Below, in pieces: positions 51,105 through 60,154 of a stretch of 64,000 nucleotides of DNA; position 1 is the first letter of the stretch; every line of letters starts with the position of its first letter. Below the pieces are notes generated by a model that worked only from the letters and a program-made list of their open reading frames with translations, was not told the DNA's origin and ran no database searches. The translations under genes and the position numbers were made by a program. Source of the stretch: Nocardiopsis alba DSM 43377 (GTDB lineage Bacteria; Actinomycetota; Actinomycetes; Streptosporangiales; Streptosporangiaceae); the NCBI RefSeq assembly GCF_000341225.1, contig NZ_ANAC01000013.1:1-64000 (forward strand), read 5' to 3'.

Positions 51105-52730
51105 TCACATCCGGAAGACGCCGTAGCCCACGGGGTCCAGGGGCGCGTGGCGGGCGGCGGACAGGGCCATGGCGAGCACGTCGCGGGTGTCGACGGGGTC
51201 GATGACACCGTCGTCCCACAGGCGGGCGGTGGAGTAGTAGGGGCTCCCCTGCTCCTCGTACTGGTCGCGGATGGGGGCCTTGAAGGCCTCCTCGTCCTCG
51301 GCCGACCACTCCTCCCCGCGCGCCTCCTTCTGGTCGCGGCGCACGGTGGACAGCACCGAGGCGGCCTGTTCACCGCCCATCACGGAGATGCGGGCGTTGG
51401 GCCACATCCACAGGAAGCGGGGGGAGTAGGCGCGGCCGCACATCGAGTAGTTGCCGGCGCCGAAGGACCCGCCGATCACCACGGTGAACTTGGGGACGCG
51501 GGCGCAGGCCACGGCGGTGACCATCTTGGCGCCGTGCTTGGCGATACCACCGGCCTCGTAGTCGCGGCCGACCATGAAGCCGGAGATGTTCTGGAGGAAC
51601 ACCAGCGGGATCGAGCGGCGGTCGCACAGTTCGATGAAGTGGGCGCCCTTGAGCGCGGACTCGGCGAACAGGATGCCGTTGTTGGCGATGATCCCGACCG
51701 GGTGGCCGTTGATGTGCGCGAACCCGGTGACCAGGGTGGTCCCGTACTCGGCCTTGAACTCGGCGAACTCGCTGCCGTCGACGATCCGACCGATCACCTC
51801 GCGCACGTCGTAGGGGGTGCGGGTGTCGGAGGGGACCACGCCGTAGAGCTCCTCGGGGTCCAGCGCCGGCGGGCGCGGTTCCCGGGTCTCCCAGGCGGGC
51901 GGGTCGAGCGGGCCGAGGGTGTCGGCGATGGTCCGGACCCGGGCGAGGGCGTCGGCGTCGTCGTCGGCGAGGTGGTCGGTCACCCCGGAGACGCGCGAGT
52001 GCAGGTCGCCGCCGCCCAGTTCCTCCGCGGTGACGACCTCGCCGGTGGCGGCCTTCACCAGGGGCGGGCCGCCCAGGAAGATGGTGCCCTGCTCCCGGAC
52101 GATGACCGCCTCGTCGCTCATGGCGGGGACGTAGGCGCCGCCCGCCGTGCACGACCCCAGGACCGCGGCGATCTGGGGGATGCCCATCCGGGACATGGTG
52201 GCCTGGTTGTAGAAGATGCGGCCGAAGTGCTCCCGATCGGGGAAGACGTCGTCCTGCATGGGGAGGAAGGCGCCGCCGGAGTCGGCGAGGTAGACGCACG
52301 GAAGACGGTTGTGCAGCGCCACCTCTTGGGCGCGCAGGTGCTTCTTCACCGTCATCGGGTAGTAGCTGCCGCCCTTGACGGTGGCGTCGTTGGCGACCAC
52401 CACCATGGGGCGTCCGGCCACGCGCCCGATCCCGGCGATCATCCCGGCGCCCGGCGCGTCGTGGCCGTCCGCGCCGTAGAGGCCGTAGGCGGCCAGCGGG
52501 GCGATCTCCAGGAAGGGGGATCCGGGGTCGAGAAGGAGGTCGACGCGGTCTCGGGGGAGGAGTTTGCCGCGCTCGACGTGGCGGATCCGGGTCTTCTCGG
52601 GGCCGCCGAGGGCGGCGGTGTCGATCCGTTCCCGCAGCTCCAGCGCGAGGGCGCGGTTCGCGGCGTCGTTGGCGGCGAACGCGGGCCCGGCGGTGTCCAC
52701 CGCCGAGCCGAGCACAGGTGCCCTGCTCAT
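51105..52730 (-). CDS. accD1: methylcrotonyl-CoA carboxylase-type carboxyltransferase beta subunit
   Basis: A 541-residue carboxyltransferase. The acyl-CoA side shows [53 protein letters not shown] and [17 protein letters not shown], in the form typical of methylcrotonyl-CoA carboxylase. The biotin side has [20 protein letters not shown] and [15 protein letters not shown]. It is the first gene of the leftward operon, with two TetR-type operators just upstream. In Streptomyces the matching cluster is accD1-accA1-hmgL-acdH; the hmgL gene is absent here. Confidence 0.92.
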   Translation of the reverse strand: MSRAPVLGSAVDTAGPAFAANDAANRALALELRERIDTAALGGPEKTRIRHVERGKLLPRDRVDLLLDPGSPFLEIAPLAAYGLYGADGHDAPGAGMIAGIGRVAGRPMVVVANDATVKGGSYYPMTVKKHLRAQEVALHNRLPCVYLADSGGAFLPMQDDVFPDREHFGRIFYNQATMSRMGIPQIAAVLGSCTAGGAYVPAMSDEAVIVREQGTIFLGGPPLVKAATGEVVTAEELGGGDLHSRVSGVTDHLADDDADALARVRTIADTLGPLDPPAWETREPRPPALDPEELYGVVPSDTRTPYDVREVIGRIVDGSEFAEFKAEYGTTLVTGFAHINGHPVGIIANNGILFAESALKGAHFIELCDRRSIPLVFLQNISGFMVGRDYEAGGIAKHGAKMVTAVACARVPKFTVVIGGSFGAGNYSMCGRAYSPRFLWMWPNARISVMGGEQAASVLSTVRRDQKEARGEEWSAEDEEAFKAPIRDQYEEQGSPYYSTARLWDDGVIDPVDTRDVLAMALSAARHAPLDPVGYGVFRM

Positions 52731-52750
52731 GGTGTCCTCTCGTGGAGGGA

Positions 52751-52793
52751 TGTTAATGCTCACTAACAAAGGTGATGTTAGTAACTACTAACA
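52751..52793. promoter_or_regulatory. twin TetR-type operators
   Basis: Two 18-base palindromes in tandem: TGTTAATG-ct-CACTAACA (52751-52768, one mismatch) and TGTTAGTA-ac-TACTAACA (52776-52793, perfect). Their centres are 25 bp apart, in the AT-rich gap between the carboxylase operon and a divergent tetR gene. They are the obvious binding sites of that regulator. Confidence 0.8.
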
Positions 52794-52871
52794 TGGGTGT
52801 CCAGGGTGTGCCGACATCGGACGCCGAACGAGGCCGGACCGGCGAGAGCGCGGGTGAGAGGCGGGTGGACG

Positions 52872-53453
52872 ATGGCCAGGGAGATGGGAAAGCGGAGGAC
52901 GGCGATCCTGCGGGCGGCGGCCCGCCTCTTCGCGGCGCACGGCTACCGGGGGGTGACCATCGACGACCTCGGGCGCGCGGTCGGTACCACCGGCCCCGCC
53001 CTCTACCGTCACTTCCCCGGTAAGGAGGCCCTGCTCGGGGCGGTCCTGGTGGACATCAGCGAACGTCTGGCCGCGCGCGGACGTGCCCTGGTGGCCGAGG
53101 CCGACGGGCCTGAGGAGGCGCTGCGGGCCCTGTTGCGGGGCCACATCGAGTTCGCCTTGGACGAGCCCGACCTCATCACCGTCCACGATCGTGAACTGGG
53201 CAACCTCACCGAGGAGGACCGGCGTACGGTCCGCCGGCTCCAGCGCGGCTACGTGGAGGAGTGGGTCGGTGTTCTGGAGAAGCTGTGTCCGAACGTTCCC
53301 GGGCCCGCGCTCAGGGCGTCGGTGCACGCGGCCTTCGGGCTGCTCAACTCCACGCCGCACAGTCGAGGGGAGCTCTCTCGAGAGGCGATGGCGGACCTGC
53401 TCCTGGAGATGGGGGGCGCGGCCCTGCTCTCGGCAGGGGCGACGGTGAGATAG
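52872..53453 (+). CDS. TetR-family regulator of the carboxylase operon
   Basis: A 193-residue regulator. The helix-turn-helix (about 8-55) reads RRTAILRAAARLFAAHGYRG, then VTIDDLGRAVGTTGPALYRH, the standard TetR signature. The C-terminal ligand domain has LLRGHIEFALDEPDLITVHD and an aromatic/leucine-rich pocket. It is divergent from the carboxylase operon, and two operators lie between them. An acyl-CoA of leucine degradation is the likely inducer. The ATG at 52872 was chosen; an upstream ATG 25 codons earlier would start beside the operators. Confidence 0.9.
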   Translation: MAREMGKRRTAILRAAARLFAAHGYRGVTIDDLGRAVGTTGPALYRHFPGKEALLGAVLVDISERLAARGRALVAEADGPEEALRALLRGHIEFALDEPDLITVHDRELGNLTEEDRRTVRRLQRGYVEEWVGVLEKLCPNVPGPALRASVHAAFGLLNSTPHSRGELSREAMADLLLEMGGAALLSAGATVR

Positions 53454-53555
53454 CCCCTCGTTGTACGTGGCTTGACCGGCCTCCGGGTAGATCCGCGCAC
53501 GAGGCCCCGGACCGGGCGTCCGGGACACGTGCCCAGCTTCCCGAGGAGAGCCTTC

Positions 53556-55025
53556 ATGGTCGACGACCGGTCCGAACCCCAGGACACGACCACCACCAAC
53601 GCCGGTATTCCGGCCCCCAGCGACGAACACTCCCTGAGCGTGGGGCGGGACGGCCCGCTCCTCCTCCACGACGCCTATCTCATAGAGAAGATGGCGCAGT
53701 TCAACCGGGAACGGGTGCCCGAACGCGTGGTGCACGCCAAGGGCAGTGGCGCCTACGGGACCTTCCGGGTGACCGAGGACGTCAGCGCCTACACCTGTGC
53801 CGACCTCTTCCAACCCGGCCGCGAGACCCCGATGCTGGCCCGGTTCTCCACGGTGGCGGGGGAGATGGGCAGCCCCGACACCTGGCGCGACCCGCGTGGC
53901 TTCGCACTGAAGTTCTACACGCGGGAGGGGAACTACGACATGGTCGGCAACAACACGCCGGTCTTCTTCATGCGGGATCCCCAGAAGTTCCAGGACTTCA
54001 TCCGCTCTCAGAAGCGTGATCCGCGCACGGGCCTGCGCGACAACACCATGCAGTGGGACTACTGGTCCCTCTCCCCGGAGTCGGCGCACCAGGTCACCTG
54101 GCTGATGGGGGATCGAGGTCTTCCGAAGACCTGGCGCCATATGGACGGCTTCAGCTCGCACACCTACCAGTGGATCAACGCCCGGGGCGAGCGTTTCTGG
54201 GTCAAGTACCACTTTCAGACCGACCAGGGCAACGACTTCCTCACCCAGGAGGAGTCGGATCGCCTCGCCGGTGAGGACGCGGACCATCACCGTCGCGACC
54301 TCTTCGAGGCGATCGAGCGCGGGGAGTACCCGTCCTGGACGCTGCGCATGCAGATCATGCCGGTGGCGGAGGCCGCCGACTACCGGTTCAACCCGTTCGA
54401 CCTGACGAAGGTGTGGCCGCACGCCGACTATCCACTGATCGAGGTCGGGCGTATGACGCTCGACCACAACCCGGAGAACCACTTCATCCACATCGAGCAG
54501 GCCGCCTTCGAACCGGCCAACCTGGTGAGGGGCATCGGCGCCTCGCCGGACAAGATGCTGCTCGGAAGGATCTTCTCCTACCCGGACACCCATCGTTACC
54601 GGATCGGGGTCAACTACAACGAGCTGCCGCCCAACCGGCCCCGGGTCCGTGTGCGCTCCTACTCCAAGGACGGGCACATGCGTCACGACGCCCCCGACAC
54701 CGGGGCGGTCTATCACCCCAATTCCTTCGGCGGGCCCGACGCCGCACGCCAGGAGGGGGAGGAACAGGCCGGCTGGCGCGTGGAGGAAGCCGACCTGGTG
54801 AGGGAGGCCTACACCCCGCACCGTGACGACGACGACTTCGTCCAGCCGCGCGCGCTGATCCGCGATGTCATGGACGACGCCGCCCGGGGCAGGTTGGTCT
54901 CCAACGTCGTCGGGCACCTGTCGTCCGTCACCGATGACGGGGTGCTCTCGCGTGCCCTGGACTACTGGCGTTCGATCGACGCCGAGACCGGTGAGCGGAT
55001 CACCAGGGGCGTCCGCGGCGCATGA
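53556..55025 (+). CDS. katA: monofunctional haem catalase (KatA type)
   Basis: A 489-residue small-subunit catalase. The distal histidine is in [16 protein letters not shown], and the conserved Asn in [12 protein letters not shown]. The proximal haem tyrosine is in [14 protein letters not shown], and [10 protein letters not shown] follows. [20 protein letters not shown] is also typical. The length fits clade-3 catalases. GAGGAG precedes the ATG at 53556. It removes hydrogen peroxide in the cytoplasm. No furA or other regulator gene is adjacent. Confidence 0.95.
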   Translation: MVDDRSEPQDTTTTNAGIPAPSDEHSLSVGRDGPLLLHDAYLIEKMAQFNRERVPERVVHAKGSGAYGTFRVTEDVSAYTCADLFQPGRETPMLARFSTVAGEMGSPDTWRDPRGFALKFYTREGNYDMVGNNTPVFFMRDPQKFQDFIRSQKRDPRTGLRDNTMQWDYWSLSPESAHQVTWLMGDRGLPKTWRHMDGFSSHTYQWINARGERFWVKYHFQTDQGNDFLTQEESDRLAGEDADHHRRDLFEAIERGEYPSWTLRMQIMPVAEAADYRFNPFDLTKVWPHADYPLIEVGRMTLDHNPENHFIHIEQAAFEPANLVRGIGASPDKMLLGRIFSYPDTHRYRIGVNYNELPPNRPRVRVRSYSKDGHMRHDAPDTGAVYHPNSFGGPDAARQEGEEQAGWRVEEADLVREAYTPHRDDDDFVQPRALIRDVMDDAARGRLVSNVVGHLSSVTDDGVLSRALDYWRSIDAETGERITRGVRGA

Positions 55026-55038
55026 CCGGGACACGTGA

Positions 55039-55068
55039 AGGGGCGGACGGCCACGGCCGTCCGCCCCT
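55039..55068. terminator. bidirectional terminator after katA
   Basis: A 13-base stem (55039-55051 with 55056-55068) and a four-base loop between convergent katA and the repeat-protein gene. Confidence 0.75.
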
Positions 55069-55083
55069 CGTCATCGCGACCCG

Positions 55084-55644
55084 TCAGGGAAGCAGGCCAC
55101 CGGTCACGCCCTCGATGGGCTGGGGGAGGTCGCTCGGGACCTCGGCGGGCAGTTCGGCCGGGGCCTCGGCGGGAACGTCGACGGGGGCCTGGCCGACGAC
55201 GTCCTCCACGGGCTGGGTGACGTCACTCGGGACCTCGGCCGGGATCTCCGCGGGTACCTCCGCCGGCAGCTCGGCCGGGGCCTCGCCCACGATGCCCTCC
55301 ACGGGCTGGGTGACGTCGGCCGGGACCTCGGCGGGCAGTTCGGCCGGGGCCTCGGCGGGAACGTCGACGGGGGCCTGGCCGACGACGTCCTCCACGGGCT
55401 GGGCGACGTCGGCGGGCGCCTCGGCCGGGATCTCCGCGGGTACCTCCGCCGGCAGCTCGGCCGGGGCCTCACCGACGACGTCCTCCACCGGCTGGGCGAC
55501 GTCGGCGGGCGCCTCGGCCGGGATCTCCGCCGGAGGCCGCTCGGGGGACGGGTCGGCCCCGGCGGCGAACGCCGCCCCGGCACCGAACACGGTCATCCCT
55601 CCGGCCAGTACGGTCGTGGCGGCGATCTTGGTGAACGGACGCAT
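55084..55644 (-). CDS. secreted repeat protein built from 31-residue units
   Basis: A 186-residue protein. A signal peptide (about 1-27, ending AAFAA) is followed almost wholly by repeats of the pattern DVxQPVEDVVGxAP, each completed by a run of P-A-E triplets. There are four complete 31-residue units and a shortened fifth. Units alternate between a GEAPAELP type and a GQAPVDVP type. Composition is Pro, Ala, Glu and Val with no cysteine, so an extended acidic rod or disordered chain is likely. No sortase motif or membrane anchor is present. The ATG at 55644 starts the signal peptide. Confidence 0.8.
   Translation of the reverse strand: MRPFTKIAATTVLAGGMTVFGAGAAFAAGADPSPERPPAEIPAEAPADVAQPVEDVVGEAPAELPAEVPAEIPAEAPADVAQPVEDVVGQAPVDVPAEAPAELPAEVPADVTQPVEGIVGEAPAELPAEVPAEIPAEVPSDVTQPVEDVVGQAPVDVPAEAPAELPAEVPSDLPQPIEGVTGGLLP
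55130..55510. repeat. tandem DNA repeat inside the repeat protein (93-bp unit, 186-bp period)
   Basis: The 93-bp unit recurs four times. Because unit types alternate, near-identical sequence returns every 186 bp: the GACCTCGGCGGGCAGTTCGG string at 55138 recurs at 55324. This suggests duplication of a two-unit block and makes length variation between strains likely. Confidence 0.8.
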
Positions 55645-55948
55645 ACGCGTTCCTTGCCCCTCTCCATGAACACGGGTCGGCACATTCTGTTCGTGCTCGA
55701 CCACACACAGTCACCTAGTGTTCGGGGTGCGCGACCAAGGGCGGGTTTCGTCGGGTTGAAGTCCCCGTATGCCTTTTCGGGCGAGGACCAATGGGGGTCA
55801 AAGTCCCGGAAACGACTCGTGTGGGAGGCAGAGGAAATCCGACCGGACCCGTACGTTCGGCAGGGGCGAAGTGGGTACGCCCCCCGTTCAGGGCCCCTCT
55901 AAGGCCCGGGACGTCCCGACCCCGACACGGAGAAGGAGCGGTGAACAC
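55645..55948. other. 304-bp divergent region before the NDH-2 gene
   Basis: No gene is seen. It carries several G-rich and A-rich patches in 55760-55850 that could form structured RNA, but I recognise no riboswitch class. Promoters for the repeat protein and NDH-2 genes must lie here. Confidence 0.45.
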
Positions 55949-57322
55949 ATGTCTCGGCCTCGGATCGTGGTGGTAGGAGCGGGTTTCGGTGGACTTCACA
56001 CCGTTCGCCATCTGGAACGCCGTATCCCGAACGGGGCGGCCGACATCGCGCTGGTCGCTCCGCACGACTACATGCTCTACAGCCCGCTGCTGCCCCAGGT
56101 GGCCTCGGGTCTGCTCACCCCCCAATCGGTGGCCATGTCGGTGCACCGGCTCACCCGCAAGACCCGCTTCGTCCCCGGCCACGCCATCGGTGTCGACCCA
56201 CGGGAACGCGTGGTGGTGGTGCGTCGCCCCACCGGAGAACTGATCCCCTGTCCCTACGACCGTCTGGTCCTGGCGCCGGGCGGGGTCACCCGGGAGTTCG
56301 ACATCCCCGGCCTCGCCGAGCACGCCTACGGGGCCAAGACCCTGGCCGAGGCGGTCCTGCTCCGCGACCACGTCCTGGCCCAGCTGGAACTGGCGAACGA
56401 CTCTCGAGACCCGATCGAGCGGGAGGAGCGCTGCCGGTTCGTGGTGGTCGGCGGCGGCTACACGGGGGTGGAGACCGCCGCCTCCCTGATGCGCCTGTGC
56501 GAGGAGGCCGCGCGTCGCTATCCGGAACTGCGCTCGGTGATCCGCTGGCATCTGGTCGACATCGCCCCCAAGGTGCTGCCCGAGCTGGGGGACCGGCTCG
56601 GCCGTAAGGCCATGGACCTGCTCCGGGGGATGGGCATCGAGGTCAAGCTCAAGGTGAGCGTCCGTGAGGTGAGCGCGGACAAGGTGGTGCTGACCGACGG
56701 CCGCTCCCTGCCCTGCCGGACGTTGATCTGGACGGCGGGCGTCTCACCGAGCCCGCTCATGGAGACCCTGGACAAGCCGACGATGCGGGGGCGTCTGGAG
56801 GTCGGTACCGACCTCTCCGTTCCGGGGCTGTCGGACGTCTTCGCCCTCGGTGACGCGGCGGCGGTGCCCGACCTGTCGAGCGCCGACAGCGCCTACTGCC
56901 CGCCCACGGCCCAGTACGCCGGTCGTCAGGCGGAGGTCGCCGCGCACAACGTGGTCGCCTCGGTCCTGGGCCGACCTCTGCACGAGTTCAAGCACAAGGA
57001 CATGGGGCTGGTGGTGGACCTGAGCGGTAGGGACGCGTTGGCCCGGGTCCTACGGTTCGATCTGAGCGGACTGCCCGCGTTGGCGGTCACGCGCGGCTAC
57101 CACGTGGCCTCGGTGCCCTCCACCACGGCGCGGGCGCGGATCGTGGCCAACTGGGGGATCAGGGCGGTCACCGGAGGCGAGGTCTCCCGTCTGGGGTTCG
57201 CCGACGGCGGTCGCCCCTCGTCGTTCGTGGCCAAGGAGACGGTCGACTACCTGGACGCGGAGGGCTCGCGTCGGGAGGGCGCCCGGCTGCTCGACAACGA
57301 ACGGGCCCGTTACGGGGACTGA
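55949..57322 (+). CDS. type II NADH dehydrogenase-like FAD oxidoreductase
   Basis: A 457-residue flavoprotein. The FAD site RIVVVGAGFGGLHTVRHL (5-22) and the NADH site FVVVGGGYTGVETAASL (about 166-182) are clear. TLIWTAGVSPSPLM, DVFALGDAAAVPDL and PPTAQYAGRQ follow the NDH-2 pattern; AQYAxRQ is the quinone-site segment. NDH-2 passes electrons from NADH to menaquinone at the membrane without pumping protons. AAGGAG lies before the ATG. Its last 13 bases overlap the convergent channel-like gene. Confidence 0.88.
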   Translation: MSRPRIVVVGAGFGGLHTVRHLERRIPNGAADIALVAPHDYMLYSPLLPQVASGLLTPQSVAMSVHRLTRKTRFVPGHAIGVDPRERVVVVRRPTGELIPCPYDRLVLAPGGVTREFDIPGLAEHAYGAKTLAEAVLLRDHVLAQLELANDSRDPIEREERCRFVVVGGGYTGVETAASLMRLCEEAARRYPELRSVIRWHLVDIAPKVLPELGDRLGRKAMDLLRGMGIEVKLKVSVREVSADKVVLTDGRSLPCRTLIWTAGVSPSPLMETLDKPTMRGRLEVGTDLSVPGLSDVFALGDAAAVPDLSSADSAYCPPTAQYAGRQAEVAAHNVVASVLGRPLHEFKHKDMGLVVDLSGRDALARVLRFDLSGLPALAVTRGYHVASVPSTTARARIVANWGIRAVTGGEVSRLGFADGGRPSSFVAKETVDYLDAEGSRREGARLLDNERARYGD

Positions 57323-57960
57323 TCGGGAACGTCGGCCCCGGAGGCGTCTTCGGGGCCGGAGGGGGCCCGTCGGCGTAGGTACAGGATGAGGGCGGTCGTC
57401 GCGGCGACCAGGAGCAGGGCCGCGGCGATCCGCGCGTTGGAGAGGCTCCCCGGCAGGTCGGCCAGGTAGCGGCGGCTCGCCGATTCGGGGTCGGCCAGGA
57501 CCGTCACGACGAACGCCGCGGACAGGACCATGGTGATGACGAGCGCCGTGATCCCCGCCGTCCCTCGGAGCCCCAGACGGCGGCGCAGGACCCCGCCGGC
57601 CTCGATGATCCGGGTCACCCGGGCCAGGCGCAGTGTCCCCGCGGTCCGGACCAGGCGTAGGACCTGGGCCGGACCGAGGGTGAAGAGGAGCGCGGGCACG
57701 GTGAGCACGGCGATGAAGGTGGTCCACCTGTGCGTGCGCAACCACGCGCGTTTGTCCTTCGCCAGGAGGATGAGCAGGATCCACTCGGCCCACAGGGCCA
57801 GTCCGGCCGCCCAGTTGACCTGGCGGCCGATCCGGCCCCATATCCCCTCGCCCCACAGATCCAGGAAGATCGCGGGAACGGAGACGGCCGCGCACACCAT
57901 GACCGGGAGGGCCAGGTGGCGCTCCAGAGCGCTCGAACGGCTGTTCTCGGTGGGGGGCAT
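57310..57960 (-). CDS. voltage-gated-channel-like membrane protein without a pore filter
   Basis: A 216-residue protein with six hydrophobic segments. Between the third and fifth is an S4-like amphipathic stretch with arginines at roughly every third position (RLVRTAGTLRLARVTRI, then RRRLGLRG), as in voltage-sensor helices. The region between the last two helices has no GYGD-like selectivity filter and is too hydrophilic for a pore loop (DPESASRRYLAD). It may be a voltage-sensor or proton-channel relative, or a degenerate potassium channel. The convergent NDH-2 gene overlaps its end by 13 bases. Confidence 0.7.
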   Translation of the reverse strand: MPPTENSRSSALERHLALPVMVCAAVSVPAIFLDLWGEGIWGRIGRQVNWAAGLALWAEWILLILLAKDKRAWLRTHRWTTFIAVLTVPALLFTLGPAQVLRLVRTAGTLRLARVTRIIEAGGVLRRRLGLRGTAGITALVITMVLSAAFVVTVLADPESASRRYLADLPGSLSNARIAAALLLVAATTALILYLRRRAPSGPEDASGADVPDQSP

Positions 57961-58013
57961 ACGCGAACGTCGATCCTCGGGAGACCCGTGGGGCGGGGGA
58001 TGTGGCGGAACGG

Positions 58014-58304
58014 TCAGGAGCGGACGAGACGGGCGATCGCGTCCGATGCCTCGCGGACCTTCTCCTCCGCCTCGTCGCCGCCGTTGGCGACGGCGTGGGC
58101 GACACAGTGCTTGAGGTGCTCGTCGAGCATGGACAGCGCGAACGAGCGCAACGCCTTGTTGACCGCCGAGGTCTGGGTGAGGATGTCGATGCAGTACTGG
58201 TCGTCCTCGACCATGCGCTGGAGTCCGCGGATCTGGCCCTCGATGCGGCGGAGTCGGTTGATGTGGCTCTGTTTGTCGCTGCTGTAACCGTGGGTCGCCG
58301 TCAT
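58014..58304 (-). CDS. csoR: copper-sensing regulator (CsoR)
   Basis: A 96-residue all-helical repressor. Cu(I) ligands are Cys38 (DDQYCIDIL), His63 and Cys67 (DEHLKHCV), with the 25- and 4-residue spacing of the founding CsoR. HINRLRRIEGQIRGLQRMV is the DNA-binding helix. The ATG at 58304 (MTATHGYSS) gives standard length. An ATG at 58340 would lie inside the likely promoter. No copper ATPase or chaperone gene is in the window, so it controls itself or distant targets. Confidence 0.9.
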   Translation of the reverse strand: MTATHGYSSDKQSHINRLRRIEGQIRGLQRMVEDDQYCIDILTQTSAVNKALRSFALSMLDEHLKHCVAHAVANGGDEAEEKVREASDAIARLVRS

Positions 58305-58343
58305 ACCTTCGTTCCCGTGTAGTACCTGCTCAGCTGTCATCAG

Positions 58344-58362
58344 AATACCCCCTCGTGGTATT
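58344..58362. promoter_or_regulatory. CsoR-type operator overlapping the csoR promoter
   Basis: Inverted repeat AATACC-(7)-GGTATT, resembling the TACCC/GGGTA operators of CsoR. On the minus strand a TATTCT -10 hexamer begins inside it, so bound CsoR would block RNA polymerase. Confidence 0.7.
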
Positions 58363-58545
58363 GAAGGCCGGGGTTCGGCCTTCTATTCCGCCGCGGGGTC
58401 CTGGGGTGAGGGCGATTCGCCCTCAATGGGGTCACAGTAGGAGTTTCCCAGATCGATGGGCCGGTCGCTTCGACATGTCGGACCCCCTCTCCCTTATCGT
58501 TGCTCTGGGTAGTCGTTTGGTTTCGATAAGTAACTTGGAGTGCGG

Positions 58546-60093
58546 ATGTCACTACAGACCACGAGGGTCCGTCAGACGGGGGTGGCCATAGTGGCGTCTG
58601 TTCTGTTGGCGTCCGGGGCCATCGCCGCGGGGACCACCTTCACCGCCAGGGACGCCGCCGCCCAGCCCGCCACGCCGTACGCCTCCAGCACTTGGGGTCG
58701 CCTCACGCTCGACCCCTCGGTCTACGGGGACGGGGCCGTCTCCGGGACCCTGACCGAACTGGAGGTCAGCGGCCAGGGCAATGAATCGTGGGACATCAAC
58801 ACCGGGCCCGGTTCGAACATCTCCAACAATCTGACCTCCGCCACCGGCACCGCCGAGGTGAACGTGCAGAGCGGTCCGGAATCGGGCATGTCCAACGCCA
58901 ACGGCGCCTTCACCAATCTGGACGTGCCCCTACCGGTCGGTGGGGGAGTGGCCGCCGGCCTGGTCGCCCAAGGGCCCACGCAGCCCGACGGTCAGCACCG
59001 TCTCCTCTCCGTCTCCACCTGGAACAACCGGGTGCAGTGCGCCCCGCCCGCCGGGGTCATCATCCAGGACTCCACCACCGCGCCGTTCTTCCTCGGCCGA
59101 CTGATCAACGCGCCCGCCCCGGACTCCGCGGGCACCGCCGTCACGGAACTCGACTTCCCGGGCGACTACGGGGACGGGATCACCAACGCCCACGTCACCG
59201 TGACCATCACCCACGTGTACGAGATCGAGGACCCCTTCATCGGGCGCGCCCGCACCGACTACACGGCGGTCGTCCAAGGTCAGGACGCGAACGGGAACCC
59301 CGTGGGGGCACCGGAGACGCTCTTCGACATGACCCTCGGTGACGTGCGCGCCGACTGCAATCAGATCGCCCCCCAGACGCCCGGCCCGGAGCCGACCCCG
59401 ACTCCGCCCCCGACGCCGTCGCCGACCGAGTCGCCCTCACTGAGTCCGTCTCCTTCACCCAGCCCTTCGCCTTCTCCGAGTCCCTCACCGTCTCCGTCGC
59501 CCAGCCCCAGCCCGAGCCCGTCACCCACTCCGTCTCCGAGCCCGAGCCCGTCACCCAGCCCCTCACCTTCGCCTTCGCCGTCTCCGAGTCCTTCGCCCAG
59601 CCCCAGCCCGTCCCCGAGTCCCAGCCCGTCTCCGACCGAGTCTCCGAGCCCGAGTCCGACGCCGTCGCCGACCGGGTCGCCGTCTCCGAGCCCGAGTCCC
59701 ACGCCCTCGCCCAGTCCGTCCCCGAGTCCTTCGCCGTCGCCCACCGGGTCGCCGTCTCCGAGCCCCACCCCGTCGCCGACGGAATCCCCGTCCCCGAGCC
59801 CGTCACCGACGGAATCCCCGTCCCCGAGCCCGACCGGGTCGCCCACGCCGAGTCCGGCTCCGACCGAGGAGCCGACGGGTTACCCGACGCCGACGGAGGG
59901 GCCGACCGAGGAACCGACGGGCTACCCGACACCGACCGAGGAGCCGACGGAGAAGCCGAAGCCGCCGTCCCACGGGTACGAGCCCACGCTCCCGGTCACC
60001 GGCCCCGGAGTGGCGGCGCTGATCATCGGGGGTCTGGCCGCGATCGGAGCGGCCCTGGTCGCGTTCGTGGTCTCCCGTAAACGTTCGGTCTGA
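58546..60093 (+). CDS. LPXTG-anchored surface protein with a long Ser-Pro stalk
   Basis: A 515-residue wall protein. A signal peptide (about 1-40, ending around DAAAQP) leads to a globular domain of about 235 residues (45-278) with two cysteines and a choice-of-anchor-like beta pattern. A Ser-Pro stalk spans about 280-438 and [10 protein letters not shown] repeats fill 438-470. The sorting signal is LPVTG (482-486), followed by a hydrophobic helix and RKRSV. A sortase should attach it to peptidoglycan with the stalk holding the domain out. GGAG lies seven bases before the ATG. Confidence 0.88.
   Translation: MSLQTTRVRQTGVAIVASVLLASGAIAAGTTFTARDAAAQPATPYASSTWGRLTLDPSVYGDGAVSGTLTELEVSGQGNESWDINTGPGSNISNNLTSATGTAEVNVQSGPESGMSNANGAFTNLDVPLPVGGGVAAGLVAQGPTQPDGQHRLLSVSTWNNRVQCAPPAGVIIQDSTTAPFFLGRLINAPAPDSAGTAVTELDFPGDYGDGITNAHVTVTITHVYEIEDPFIGRARTDYTAVVQGQDANGNPVGAPETLFDMTLGDVRADCNQIAPQTPGPEPTPTPPPTPSPTESPSLSPSPSPSPSPSPSPSPSPSPSPSPSPSPTPSPSPSPSPSPSPSPSPSPSPSPSPSPSPSPSPSPTESPSPSPTPSPTGSPSPSPSPTPSPSPSPSPSPSPTGSPSPSPTPSPTESPSPSPSPTESPSPSPTGSPTPSPAPTEEPTGYPTPTEGPTEEPTGYPTPTEEPTEKPKPPSHGYEPTLPVTGPGVAALIIGGLAAIGAALVAFVVSRKRSV
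59405..59860. repeat. low-complexity Ser-Pro coding repeat
   Basis: About 450 bp of six-base-like repeats encoding Ser-Pro, with interspersed Thr-Glu and Thr-Gly. Synonymous codons vary (TCG, TCT, AGT, AGC; CCC, CCG, CCT), so the amino-acid pattern is conserved more than the DNA. Confidence 0.85.
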
Positions 60094-60102
60094 ATCGGGT
60101 GA

Positions 60103-60136
60103 TCCCCGGGCCGGAGCCCTTGCCCCGGCCCGGGGA
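60103..60136 (+). terminator. terminator of the LPXTG gene
   Basis: Perfect 12-base stem (60103-60114 with 60125-60136) and a ten-base loop, ten bp after the stop. Confidence 0.7.
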
Positions 60137-60154
60137 CGCGTCGACGATGACGGT

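Noticed and set aside
55130..55510. Regular repeats that might look like a CRISPR array
   Set aside because: Units are contiguous, coding, imperfect and lack unique spacers. No cas genes are in the window.
55022..55669. A plus-strand open frame encoding Ser-Ala-Gly-Thr repeats
   Set aside because: It is antisense to the repeat protein, which has a signal peptide and sensible start. The plus frame merely reflects the DNA repeat.
55645..55948. Possible riboswitch upstream of the NDH-2 gene
   Set aside because: The segment looks structured, but no known consensus, including that of the c-di-AMP class, could be matched by eye.
59361..59846. A long minus-strand open frame rich in Gly-Asp-Gly and Gly-Leu
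   Set aside because: It is the antisense shadow of the Ser-Pro repeat in the LPXTG protein gene. It has no ribosome site, and the plus-strand protein has signal peptide and sorting signal.
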